Part shown: positions 50,796-60,300 of the stretch, in pieces
Numbering within the stretch: the stretch's first letter is position 1
How the letters are laid out: the number at the start of each line of letters is the position of its first letter
DNA from: Blastococcus sp. CPCC 205250
Lineage (GTDB): Bacteria > Actinomycetota > Actinomycetes > Mycobacteriales > Geodermatophilaceae
Direction of reading: 5' to 3'
DNA: 64,000 nucleotides
Assembly: GCF_019799925.1 (NCBI RefSeq)
Contig: NZ_JABGCG010000002.1
Coordinates: 496,001-560,000 of the forward strand
Notes under the pieces: model-generated
Database searches by the model: none
Told to the model about the DNA's origin: nothing
The model's input: only the letters and a program-made list of their open reading frames with translations
Made by a program: the position numbers and the translations under genes

Positions 50796-50821
50796 GGGGA
50801 TCTCCTTCGCAGGTGGGTGGA

Positions 50822-51226
50822 TCAGGAACGGCGCAGGGCGGTGAGCTGGACGGCGGCGAAGCCCCCGACGACGGCGGCCTGGAGCAGGACCCAGGCCGTG
50901 CCGACGCCGGTGAGCGCGAACCCGCCGGCGACGACGACGGCGACGCTGCCGGCGGCCCAGAGCGCGTTGGTGCCGATGACCGCCTCGGTGGCGGCCGGCG
51001 ACACGACCGGTCGCGCCGCCACGAGGGCCACGGCGCCGGCGTACGCCAGCAGGACGGCGCCCAGCGCGCGCAGCGCTCCGGACGGGACGCCCAGCAGGTC
51101 GTCGAGCAGGGGTGCGGCGACCAGGTACGCGGCGCCGTTGGCCCCGGTGACGGCCGCGTCGAGGCGCAGCGCCAGCCGGAGCAGGTCGAGGGGACGGCGG
51201 GTGGTGGTGGGGGCGGTGGCTGTCAT
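50822..51226 (-). CDS. small four-helix membrane protein
   Basis: Unrecognised inner-membrane protein of 134 residues with about four hydrophobic helices (around LRALGAVLLAYAGAVALVAA, TNALWAAGSVAVVVAGGFAL and VLLQAAVVGGFAAVQLTA, with a weaker first one near residue 30). Short cytosolic ends with basic residues. ATG at 51226. It heads a two-gene unit with the SnoaL-like protein and is divergent from the MmyB-type regulator across an 87-base gap with a TTACC-N5-GGTAG site. No function assigned. Confidence 0.72.
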   Translation of the reverse strand: MTATAPTTTRRPLDLLRLALRLDAAVTGANGAAYLVAAPLLDDLLGVPSGALRALGAVLLAYAGAVALVAARPVVSPAATEAVIGTNALWAAGSVAVVVAGGFALTGVGTAWVLLQAAVVGGFAAVQLTALRRS

Positions 51227-51262
51227 GCCGACGACCGTGGCCGCCGGAGGGAAGGGCGTCGA

Positions 51263-51306
51263 TTACCTCCCGGGTAGGCGACGGGCGGCCCGCGTCTGGC
51301 TAGCGT
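51263..51306. promoter_or_regulatory. operator-like repeat and leaderless promoter of MmyB regulator
   Basis: TTACC (51263-51267) and GGTAG (51273-51277) form an inverted repeat with a five-base centre in the divergent gap. TAGCGT (51301-51306) lies seven bases before the GTG at 51314, the same spacing as at lysG and lysE, so the regulator mRNA is probably leaderless. The repeat is placed to serve both the regulator and the SnoaL-membrane protein unit. Confidence 0.5.
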
Positions 51307-51313
51307 CCCCGGC

Positions 51314-52093
51314 GTGACCACCGCCGTCCGTCCGCCCGTGGGCCGCCTGCTGCGCGACTGGCGTCAGCGCCGCCGGCTCTCCCAACTCGACCTGGCCAGC
51401 GAGGCGGGGGTCTCCAGCCGGCACCTGAGCTTCGTCGAGACCGGTCGTGCCCGGCCCAGCCGGGAGATGGTGCTGCACCTGGCCGAGCAACTGGAGGTGC
51501 CGCTGCGCGAGCGCAACGAGCTGCTGCTGGCCGCCGGGTTCGCGCCCGTCTACGGCCACCGCGGGCTCGACCACCCCGACATGGCCGCGGTGACCCGCGC
51601 GCTGCACCTGGTGCTCACCGCCTATGAGCCGTACCCCGCGCTGGTGGTCGACCGGGCGTGGGAGCTGGTGATGGCCAACTCGACGGTCGCGCTGCTCGTC
51701 GAGGGGGCGGCCGCGCACCTGCTGGAGCCGCCGGTGAACGTGCTGCGGCTGAGCCTGCACCCCGAGGGCCTGGCGCCGCGGATCGCCAACCTGCCGCAGT
51801 GGCGGGGGCACGTGCTGCACCGGCTCGGGCGGGAGGCGCACCTGACGGGGGACCCCGCGCTGGCGGCGCTGCACCAGGAGCTCTCCGCACTGCCCGGGGC
51901 CGTGGACCGGTCGACGCCGGACGGCATCGTCGTCCCCCTGCGGCTGCGCACCGACTCCGGCGAGCTCTCGTTCGTGAGCACCGTGACCACCTTCGGCACG
52001 GCCGTGGACGTGACCGCCGCCGAGCTCAGCGTCGAGGCGTTCCTGCCCGCCGACGCGTCGACCGCCGACGCCCTGCGCCGCGGAGCGGGCTGA
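51314..52093 (+). CDS. XRE/MmyB-type transcriptional regulator
   Basis: Regulator of 259 residues. The XRE helix-turn-helix is at about 10-65 (LLRDWRQRRRLSQLDLASEAGVSSRHLSFVETGRARPS, characteristic pieces SQLDLASEAGVSSRHLSF and ETGRARPS). The C-terminal ~170 residues form an MmyB-like ligand-binding domain (PYPALVVDRAWELVMANSTV), thought to bind a fatty acid or similar hydrophobic molecule in related proteins. Leaderless GTG start at 51314. Divergent from the SnoaL-membrane protein pair, which is the usual target arrangement. Confidence 0.92.
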   Translation: MTTAVRPPVGRLLRDWRQRRRLSQLDLASEAGVSSRHLSFVETGRARPSREMVLHLAEQLEVPLRERNELLLAAGFAPVYGHRGLDHPDMAAVTRALHLVLTAYEPYPALVVDRAWELVMANSTVALLVEGAAAHLLEPPVNVLRLSLHPEGLAPRIANLPQWRGHVLHRLGREAHLTGDPALAALHQELSALPGAVDRSTPDGIVVPLRLRTDSGELSFVSTVTTFGTAVDVTAAELSVEAFLPADASTADALRRGAG

Positions 52094-52097
52094 CCGG

Positions 52098-52253
52098 TCA
52101 GTCCTCCTGCTCGGCCTCGGCCCGCTGCTCGGCCTCGGCCCGCTGCTCGGCCTCGAACTCGCGGGTGGCCATCCCGCCGTGGCCGCCCTCGTCGTGCTGG
52201 CCCGGGCGCAGGTTGTTGCCCTCGGTCTCGTTCTCCTCGCGCGGTTCGCTCAT
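52098..52253 (-). CDS. small acidic repeat protein
   Basis: Hydrophilic protein of 51 residues, strongly acidic and Gln-rich. The C-terminus is a short tandem repeat of AEAEQR, ending EAEQED, encoded by an 18-base tandem DNA repeat (ctgctcggcctcggcccg units on the plus strand between about 52107 and 52158). The ATG at 52253 lies six bases after CAGGCT (reverse strand 52260-52265), supporting leaderless expression. No family recognised. Convergent with the MmyB regulator and downstream of hyuB. Confidence 0.6.
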   Translation of the reverse strand: MSEPREENETEGNNLRPGQHDEGGHGGMATREFEAEQRAEAEQRAEAEQED

Positions 52254-52305
52254 GCGCCCAGCCTGCCGCCCGCCGCGCCGCCCGGCCACGCGGCAGCGGG
52301 GTCCT

Positions 52306-54189
52306 TCATCGGAGGACGTCGAACTCGTTGAAGGCGGGGCCCCCCGACAGGAGCGCGTAGCCGGGGCCGCGGTCGAAGAACGGCTCGTCGCCGGTGCGGC
52401 CGGCCCGCATCTCGTCGCGCAGCGCGGCGGTCGCCGCCTCGTCGGCGGTGCCGTCGTCCCGGACGACGACGCCGTAGTCCGCCCGCGCCCCGGCGACGGA
52501 GACCTTGCGCCACGCGATGTCGCGCAGCACCTCCTCGACCGGCCGCTCCAGCGGGTCGCCCCAGCCGCCGCCGCCCGTCGTCCGGATGCGCACCACGGTG
52601 CCCGCCGGCAGCGGCTCGGCGTCGGCCAGGGCGTCGACCTCGCGCTCGTCGGGGCCGCCCGGGTCGACGGTGACCTGGAACGGCTGGCCGGCCCTACCGC
52701 CGTTGACGCCCCAGCAGGCGAGGATCGACCGGTCGGCGATCGACATGAAGTGCGCGTCACGCAGCACCCGGATGTGCTTCTCGTACCCGCAGCCGCCCCG
52801 GTAGCGCCCCGGCCCGCCGGAGTCGACGGCCAGGCCGAGCCGCTCGATCCGCAGCGGGAAGCGCGACTCGGTGAACTCCGTCGGCAGGTTCCGCGAGTCC
52901 GGGACGACGTGGATGGTGTCCTCGCCGTCGGCGTAGTAGCGCCCGCCCGAGCCGCCGCCGAGCACCTCGCGCATGAGGTAGGGCTGGCCGGCCGCGTCGG
53001 TGCCGTAGACGCCGGTGTAGCGGATCGTCTCCTGGTCGGCGGGCATCCGGCCGCCGGTGGCCTTCGCCAGCACCCCGGCCAGGACGCCGAGCAGCCGCAG
53101 GATGACGAACGTCCGCGCGTTGGTCGGCGCCGGGAAGATCGGGGTGAGCAGCGTGCCCTTCTCCGGGAAGCGCATCTCGATCAGCGGGACGACGCCCTCG
53201 TTGACGTCGAGCTGCGCCATCCGCTCGGGGGTCGCGGCGAGGTTGCGCAGGATCGGCGCCAGCCACTTCTTGAGGAAGTTGCCGTCGGCGTAGTCGCCGC
53301 AGTGGTTGATCGGGCCCTTGGCCTGCGGGCCGGTGCCGGTGAAGTCGATGACCAGCGGCACCTCCGCCGACGAGTCCATGGTCAGGGTGATCCGCTGCCG
53401 GTGCAGCTGGGGTTCCTCGACGCCGTCGTGCTCGGCGTAGTCCTCCCAGACGTAGGTGCCGTCGGGGATCTGGGACAGCACCTCCCGCCGGTACACCTCG
53501 GTCGAGCCGGCCAGGATCGCCTCGAAGCAGGCCTCCACCGCGGCCACGCCGTAGCGGTCGAACAGCTCGCCGAGCCGCCGCGCGCCGGCCAGGCACGCCG
53601 AGCACTCCGCGTCCAGGTCGGCGGCCAGCGAGTCCGGCATCCGGGAGTTGCGGGTCATGATCTTGAGCGCGCTCTCGTTGGGCACGCCGCGGTCCCACAG
53701 CTTGATCGGCGGGACCATCAGGCCCTCCTCGTACACCGACGTCGCCGCCGACGGCATCGAGCCGGGCACCGAGCCGCCGATGTCGTCGTGGTGGCCGAAG
53801 GCCTGCACGAAGGCGACGACCTGCAGTCCAGGTCCGGCCTCGCCGTCGACGGAGGCGAACACCGGCACCGTGACGCACAGGTCGGGCAGGTGGCCGATCC
53901 CGCCCTCGGAGAGGTAGACGTCGTTGTGGAAGAAGACGTCGCCGACGTTCATCGTCTCGATCGGGTAGTCGCGCACCACCGGGTGCACGAGCGCCGAGTA
54001 CGAGCGGCCGGTGAGCTTGCGCAGTTGCCGGTCGTGGATGCCGGCGCGGAAGTCGTGGGCGTCGCGGATCATCGGCGAGCGCGACGTCCGCCCGATCGCG
54101 GTCTCGACCTCCCGCTCGATCGCGGCGAGGGTCCCGGCGACGATCTCGACGAGGACGGGGTCGGGCCCGGCAGTAGGCCGATCGCTCAT
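52306..54189 (-). CDS. hydantoinase B/oxoprolinase family protein
   Basis: ATP-dependent hydantoinase/oxoprolinase subunit B of 627 residues, related also to acetone and acetophenone carboxylase subunits. Typical segments are MIRDAHDFRAGIHD, FFHNDVYLSEGGIGHLPDL, FGHHDDIGGSVPGSMPS, DFTGTGPQAKGPINH and GGGSGGRYY followed by GGCGYEKHIRVLRD. With HyuA it opens a cyclic amide or carboxylates a ketone; substrate unknown. hyuA is not adjacent but 7 kb away beyond the surface-protein gene. ATG at 54189 is six bases after TAAGGT, part of a palindrome shared with hyuA. Confidence 0.93.
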   Translation of the reverse strand: MSDRPTAGPDPVLVEIVAGTLAAIEREVETAIGRTSRSPMIRDAHDFRAGIHDRQLRKLTGRSYSALVHPVVRDYPIETMNVGDVFFHNDVYLSEGGIGHLPDLCVTVPVFASVDGEAGPGLQVVAFVQAFGHHDDIGGSVPGSMPSAATSVYEEGLMVPPIKLWDRGVPNESALKIMTRNSRMPDSLAADLDAECSACLAGARRLGELFDRYGVAAVEACFEAILAGSTEVYRREVLSQIPDGTYVWEDYAEHDGVEEPQLHRQRITLTMDSSAEVPLVIDFTGTGPQAKGPINHCGDYADGNFLKKWLAPILRNLAATPERMAQLDVNEGVVPLIEMRFPEKGTLLTPIFPAPTNARTFVILRLLGVLAGVLAKATGGRMPADQETIRYTGVYGTDAAGQPYLMREVLGGGSGGRYYADGEDTIHVVPDSRNLPTEFTESRFPLRIERLGLAVDSGGPGRYRGGCGYEKHIRVLRDAHFMSIADRSILACWGVNGGRAGQPFQVTVDPGGPDEREVDALADAEPLPAGTVVRIRTTGGGGWGDPLERPVEEVLRDIAWRKVSVAGARADYGVVVRDDGTADEAATAALRDEMRAGRTGDEPFFDRGPGYALLSGGPAFNEFDVLR

Positions 54190-54195
54190 AACGGA

Positions 54196-54214
54196 ACCTT
54201 AGCGCTGAGCAACC
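54196..54214. promoter_or_regulatory. hyuB promoter operator, twin of the one at hyuA
   Basis: ACCTTAGCGCTGAGCAACC. Its core CTTAGCGCTGAG is a palindrome at 10 of 12 positions and covers the hyuB -10 box TAAGGT (reverse strand). The same sequence with three differences stands at the same place before hyuA (63283-63302). A common repressor is the simplest explanation. Confidence 0.65.
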
Positions 54215-54322
54215 CGGCGGGGGAGTCGTGTCGACACCTCCCGGACGGTCACCGACCTTTCTCGGCGACACCGTTCCGACCTGCCGCATTCGTGACTCCG
54301 GGTGACCGAGTCTGTGGCGGCT

Positions 54323-54339
54323 GTGACCACAGTGGTCAC
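54323..54339 (+). promoter_or_regulatory. 17-base palindrome before the surface-protein gene
   Basis: GTGACCAC-A-GTGGTCAC is a perfect palindrome with a single central base, 21 bases before the ATG and directly before the ribosome site GAGGA. A GGTGACC half-site recurs at 54301-54307. It could be an operator or a leader hairpin for the 6.8-kb gene; it differs from the hyuA/hyuB element. Confidence 0.5.
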
Positions 54340-54360
54340 CGGTGAGGACGGGACGGGACG

Positions 54361-57300
54361 ATGTCGCGACGGCGCCACGGAACGACGAGGCGGACCGGGA
54401 GCGCCCTGCGGCGGCTCGCCGGCGCCCTCGGCGTGGTCGCCGCCGCCGCCGGCCTGCTCGTCGTCGCCCCGGCGCCCGTCGCGCTCGCCGTGCAGAGCCC
54501 CACGTCGTGCAGCGGCACCGTCGCGCTGCAGACGGGGGGCTTCGAGCTGCCGGTCATCAAGGAGAACTCCTTCGCCTACGTCACCGAGGCCCAGGTGCCG
54601 GGGTGGCTGACCACGGCGTCGGACAAGCGGATCGAGATCTGGCGGACCCCGTTCCAGAACGTCCCCGCCGGGTCCGGCAGCCAGTTCGCCGAGCTCAACG
54701 CCACCCAGGCCTCCACGCTCTACCAGGACGTCAGCACCACGCCCGGACAGACACTGCGCTGGGAGCTGCAGCACCGCGGGCGCGCCGGCGTCGACGTGAT
54801 GGCCGTGCACATCGGGGCTCCGGTCCAGCCACTCGGGGTGGGCACGCAGCAGGGGCCGCTGATCAGCGACGGGCGCACCGCATGGGGCACGTACGCAGGC
54901 CTGTACACGGTGCCACCGGGCCAGACCAGGACCCGGTTCTCGTTCAAGGCGGTCTCCACGGCCACCGGCGACCCCACGGTCGGCAACTTCCTCGACTCGA
55001 TCTCCTTCGGCACCGGCGCCTGCCTGGTGACGACGTCGACGGTCACCACCCGCTCCGGCGGCGGCTCCGGCACCACCGCCAACGTCGGCGAGGTGCTCAC
55101 CTACACCGTCGCGACCTCCAACGGCGGCGGGAACCCGGCGAAGAACGCCGTCGTGGTCGACACGCTGCCGCCCGACGTGGAGTTCGTCCCCGGCTCGATC
55201 CGGGCCATCACCGCCTCGGCCACCCAGGTGCGCACCGACGTCGCCGGTGACGACCCGGGCGAGTACGACGCCGCCTCACGCACGGTGCGCGTCCGCGTCG
55301 GGCTGGACTCCACCGCCACCGCCGGCGGCACGATCCGGCCCGACGACGCCCGCAGCATCTCCTACCAGGTCCGGGTCACCGCCCCGCAGTCGCTGACCAC
55401 GGTCGGCAACGACGCCCGCGTCGAGTACCGCGACGACCTGGGCGGTGGCTCCCTCGTCTCCACCTCCGACGAGGTCAGCACGCCGATCGCCCGTGCCGCC
55501 GACCTGGAGACCACCGTCGCCCGCACCACGCCGGTGTCGGTGGCCGGCTCCCCGGTCACCTACACCGCGACGCTGACCAACCACGGCCCCTCCGAGGAGA
55601 CCGACGCCCGGCTCACCCTCGACCTCCCGCGCGCGGCCGACGGCACCTCGCCGGGCCTGACCGGGGTCGGCGCGGTCGTGACCGGGGGCGGCAGCTGCAC
55701 CGTCGCCGCCACGACCGTCTCCTGCGTCCACGGCGGGCTGCCGGTCAACGGGACCCGGACGGTCACCGTCACCGGCACCATCCCCGCCGGCACCCCGGCC
55801 GGCACCCCGCACCGGTTCCTCGCCGCCTCGTCCGGCGCTGCCTACGACCACGTGCCCGACGACAACGCCGCACAGGTCGGCGAGCCGGTCACCACCAGCG
55901 CGGACCTCGGGGTGGACCTGACCGCCGACCGCAGCACCGGGGTCGCCGGCGGGCCGGTCGTCTACACCGCGGTGGTCACGAACGCCGGCCCCTCGGTGGC
56001 CCGCTCGGTCGTGCTCAGCGACCCGCTGCTCACCGGCGTGCAGTTCGACTCCGCGACGGTGACCAGCGGAGGAGGCAGCTGCGTCCACGACGGCCCCAGC
56101 GCGACCGTCCGCTGCGACCTGGGCGACCTGGCGCCCGGCGCGGTCGCGACGGTCGAGGTGCGCACCACCCTCGCCTCGTCCGGGCCCGGCGCCATCGGCA
56201 ACGCCGTGACCGTCACCTCGGCCACCCCCGACCCCGTGGGCACCGACAACCAGGACGAGGTCTACGGCCCCGGCGCCGTGCTGTCCGACCTCTCGGTGGA
56301 CCTGCAGCTGCCCGTCACCGAGGCCCGCCCCGGCGACACCGTGCCGTTCACCGTGCTCATCACCAACCACGGCAGCTCCGATGCCGTCAACGTCTCCCTG
56401 CAGACCGTGCTGCCCCCCGGCTTCGTGATCTCGGGCGTCACCGGCATCACCTGCACCCCCGCCGCCGGCTGCCACGTCGAACGGGTGGCCGGTGGGGCGA
56501 CGGCGACCATCACGGGCACCGCGTCCGTCCTCCCCGACGCCCCGGCGGGCACCACGCACGCCCGCGCCCGCGTGCTCTCCCCGACCCCGGACGGCAACCC
56601 CGCCAACGACGTCGACGACCTGGTGTTCGACGTGCTGCTCAGCGCCGACCTCGCGGTCACCCAGACCATCGTGAACCCGGACGACCCGGGCGGCCCGGTC
56701 GTGGCCGGCGGCGACGTGCACGCCGTGTCCACCGTGACCAACGCCGGCCCCACCCGTGCCGAGGACGTGGTCGTCCGGCACACGATCCCCGCCGGCCAGC
56801 TGATGCCCGTCGTCACCCCCGGAGCCGGCCGCTGCGACGTCGAGGGGGAGGTCGAGTCGACGTCGGACGGCGACCGGTCCGTCGACGGCGCGGTCGTCGT
56901 CTGCTCCCTGGACGTGCTGCCCCTCCACGCCTCCTGGTCGGTCGTGTTCGACAGCGTGGTGCGCACCTCGTTCAAGGACGCGACCTGGTCGCGCACCCGG
57001 GTGCTCACCTCGGCGACGCCGGACCCGGAGCCCGGCGACAACACCCACACGCTGGCCGTCCCGGCGGTCCGCCACGCGGACGTGCAGGTCACCAAGACCA
57101 CCAGCACGCCGTCGGCCGTGGAGACCGACCAGGTGGTGTTCGAGGTCGTGGTCGCCAACCTCGGCCCGTCGGACGCCCGCGACCTGCTGGTCCGCGAGTC
57201 GCCGCAGCCCGGTGTCCTGGTCACCGACGTCACGCCGAGCGCCGGCGTGTACAGCCCCGCCAACGGCGCCTGGCGCATCCCGTACCTGCCGGTCGGCGAG

Positions 57301-60300
57301 CAGGTGAGCCTCGACGTGGTGGGGACGGCGCAGTCCGACGTCACCCCGGTGGTCAACGAGGCCGTCTTCCTCTCCTCGGCCACCGACCCCCCGGGCATCC
57401 CCGGTGACCACCCGACGCACGGGAACGACCCCGCCAACGACGTCGGCCGCGCGGAGGTGGCGATCGTCGCCGCCGACCGGGCGCTGCACGTCGAGACCAC
57501 CGCCGTCGTCCTGGCACCCGCCGTGCGGGCCGACGGCCTGCGGCTGGACGACGCGCTGCGCTACGAGTACGTGGTCACCAACCCCGGCAACGTGCCGATG
57601 ACCGGCATCTCGGTCAGCGACTCGATGCTCGCCGGGGGTGTCACCTGCCCGCGTACGTCGCTGGCGCCCGGCGGGCAGATGACCTGCACCGCCAACGGCA
57701 CCCACCGGGTCACCCAGACCGACGTCGACGCGGGCCAGGCCGTCGGGGGCGTCGCCCGGGTCGCCGGCCGGGCCCCGGACTCCAGCTCCGACCTCGTGTT
57801 CGGCGCGGCCACCGACCTGGTGCCGGTCGCGGCGGCCGCCCCGGCGCTGGCGGCCACGACCGTCGCCGACTGGGACGACGCCGACGGCGACGACGCGCTC
57901 GACGCCGGGGAGACCGTCGTCTGGACCGTCGTGGTGACCAACACCGGCGAGCTGACGCTGTCCGACCTCTCCGTCACCACCCCCGTCGGCCCGGCCCCGG
58001 TCTGCGCCGCCGTCCGGCTCGCCCCCGGCGAGCGGACCAGCTGCACGAGTGCGCCGTATCCACTGACCGCCGCCGACGCCGCCGCCGGCCAGAAGGACTA
58101 CGGCGCCTCGGTCTCGGCCGTGCAGCCGCGCGGCTCCACCCGGCTCGACAGCGCCGCGCCCGGCAGTCCGGTGCCCGCGGCCCCGGCCCCGGCTCTCGGG
58201 CTGACGGTGGCCGGAGCCGTCACCCCGGCCGAGCGCCAGCTGGCCGCGGCCCTCGGTGACCCGATCGGCTGGCGGTACGTCGTCACCAACCTGGGCAACG
58301 TCCCGGTGACCGGCGTCGGCGTCGACGACCCCGAGGCCGGCGTCGTGACCTGCGCCGATCCCGAGCTGGCCCCCGGGGCGTCGACCGCGTGCACCGGCTC
58401 CACCACGCATCCCGTCGCCGAGGCCGACGTCCTGGCCGGCGTCGTCGCCGGCGCCGCCACCGCCACGGGCACCTCCGCCGTCGGAGGTGTCCTCGTCCGC
58501 TCGCCCGTGGCGACCACCTCCGTCAGCGTCGCCGGTCCCGTGCGGGCCCTGACGATCACCGCCACCGCCACCCCCTCGGCGCCGCAGGTGCGCACCGGCG
58601 ACTCGATCGGCTTCGCCTACACCGTCGGCAACGACGGCAACGTCACCATGCGCGACGTCACGGTCGGCGGCCTGCTCACCGGCACCGCCACCTGCCTGGC
58701 CGACGTCCTCGCGCCCGGGGCCACCACCACCTGCACCGCCGGCGGCACCCACCGGGTCACCCAGGCGGAGTTCGACGCCGGGCTCCCGGTGACCGGCTCG
58801 GCGACGGCGACCGGCACCCCGGCCGGCTCGACCACGCCCCTGGTCTTCGGCCCCGCGTCGGACCCCGTGCCGGTGGCCGCCGCCGCCCCCGGCCTGTCGG
58901 TCGCCGAGGTGGCCGCCTGGGACGACGCCGACGCCGACGGCGCCCTCGACGCGGGCGAGACCGTGCAGTGGACCGCGGTCGTGGAGAACACCGGCGACGT
59001 CACGCTGACCGACCTCACGGCCGAGGAGACCGTCGCCGGCGCCATGAGCTGCTCGCTGACCGAGCTGGCCCCCGGCGACTGGACGACCTGCACCAGCCCG
59101 GTCTGGCCCGCACCGGACGCCGACCCGGTGACCAGCACCGCGACCGCGTCGGCCGCCGATCCGCGCGGCGGGCCCCGCGTGACCGGTGGCCCGGCGTCGA
59201 CGACCACCCCGTCGTCACCGCAGGGCGCGCTGCTGGCGAGCGTGCACGCCACCCACGCCGTCGCCGCTCCTGGCTGGCACGACACGCTCACCTGGCGCTA
59301 CACCGTGACCAACATCGGCAACGTGCCGCTGTCGGCCGTCGCCGTGGACGACCCCGACGGCGGCACGATCACCTGCCTGGCCACCGTCCTCGACCCGGCG
59401 GAGACCACGACGTGCGCGGGCGACCGGGCGGTGACGGTCGAGGAGTCCGACCTGCGCCACGGCAGCCTGTCCAACACCGCCGCGGCCACGGGCACCGCCG
59501 CGGCCGGCCCGGCGGCCATCCGCTCGGCCGACGCCGGGCACGTCGTCCACCTCGCCTCGGTGGTGCGCGCGCTGGCCGTGGTCTCGAGCGCATCCGCCCC
59601 GGCCGGGACGCCGCTGGCGGCGGGGGACACGGTGACGTACGCCTACGTCGTCACCAACACGGGCAACGTGACCCTCGGGGGCCTGTCCCTCCACGACTCC
59701 GGCGGGGGCAGCCCGACCTGCCTGACGACGACGCTCGGCCCGGGGGAGTCGACCTCCTGCGGCGGCGGCAGCAGCTACCCGGTCACCCAGGACGACGTGG
59801 ACGCCGGCCTCCCGGTCGGCCTGCACGCGACGGTCGGCGCGGTGCCCGCCGGGGAGACCGACCCCCTCCTGTTCGGCCCCGCGGACGACCCGCTGCCCGT
59901 GGTGGCCGCCGCCCCGCTGCTCACGGCCGTGAAGGCACCCACGTGGGCCGACGCGGACGCGGACGACGCGCTGGACGCCGGCGAGCTCATCACCTGGACG
60001 GTCACCGTCACCAACGGCGGCAACGTCCGGCTCACCGACCTGCTGGTCGACGACCCGATCGTCTACCTCGGCTGCCCGCAGACGGCCCTGGACCCGGCCG
60101 GCGCCGTCGTCTGCAGCTCGGACCCGTACGTCGTCACCGACGCCGACGTGGCGGCGGGCGAGCGCCCCAACACCGCGACCGCCTCGGCGCTCAGCCCTCG
60201 CGGGGGGCCACGGGTGACCAGCGCGCCGACCGGCACCACGACCGTCACCGACCCCCGACCGGCGCTGCAGCTGGCGCTCGCGGGCGTCGTCACGCCGGCC

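Noticed and set aside
55276..58752. 1158-codon minus-strand frame opposite the surface protein
   Set aside because: Antisense shadow of repetitive GC-rich coding sequence; glycine/arginine/aspartate-rich without family features.
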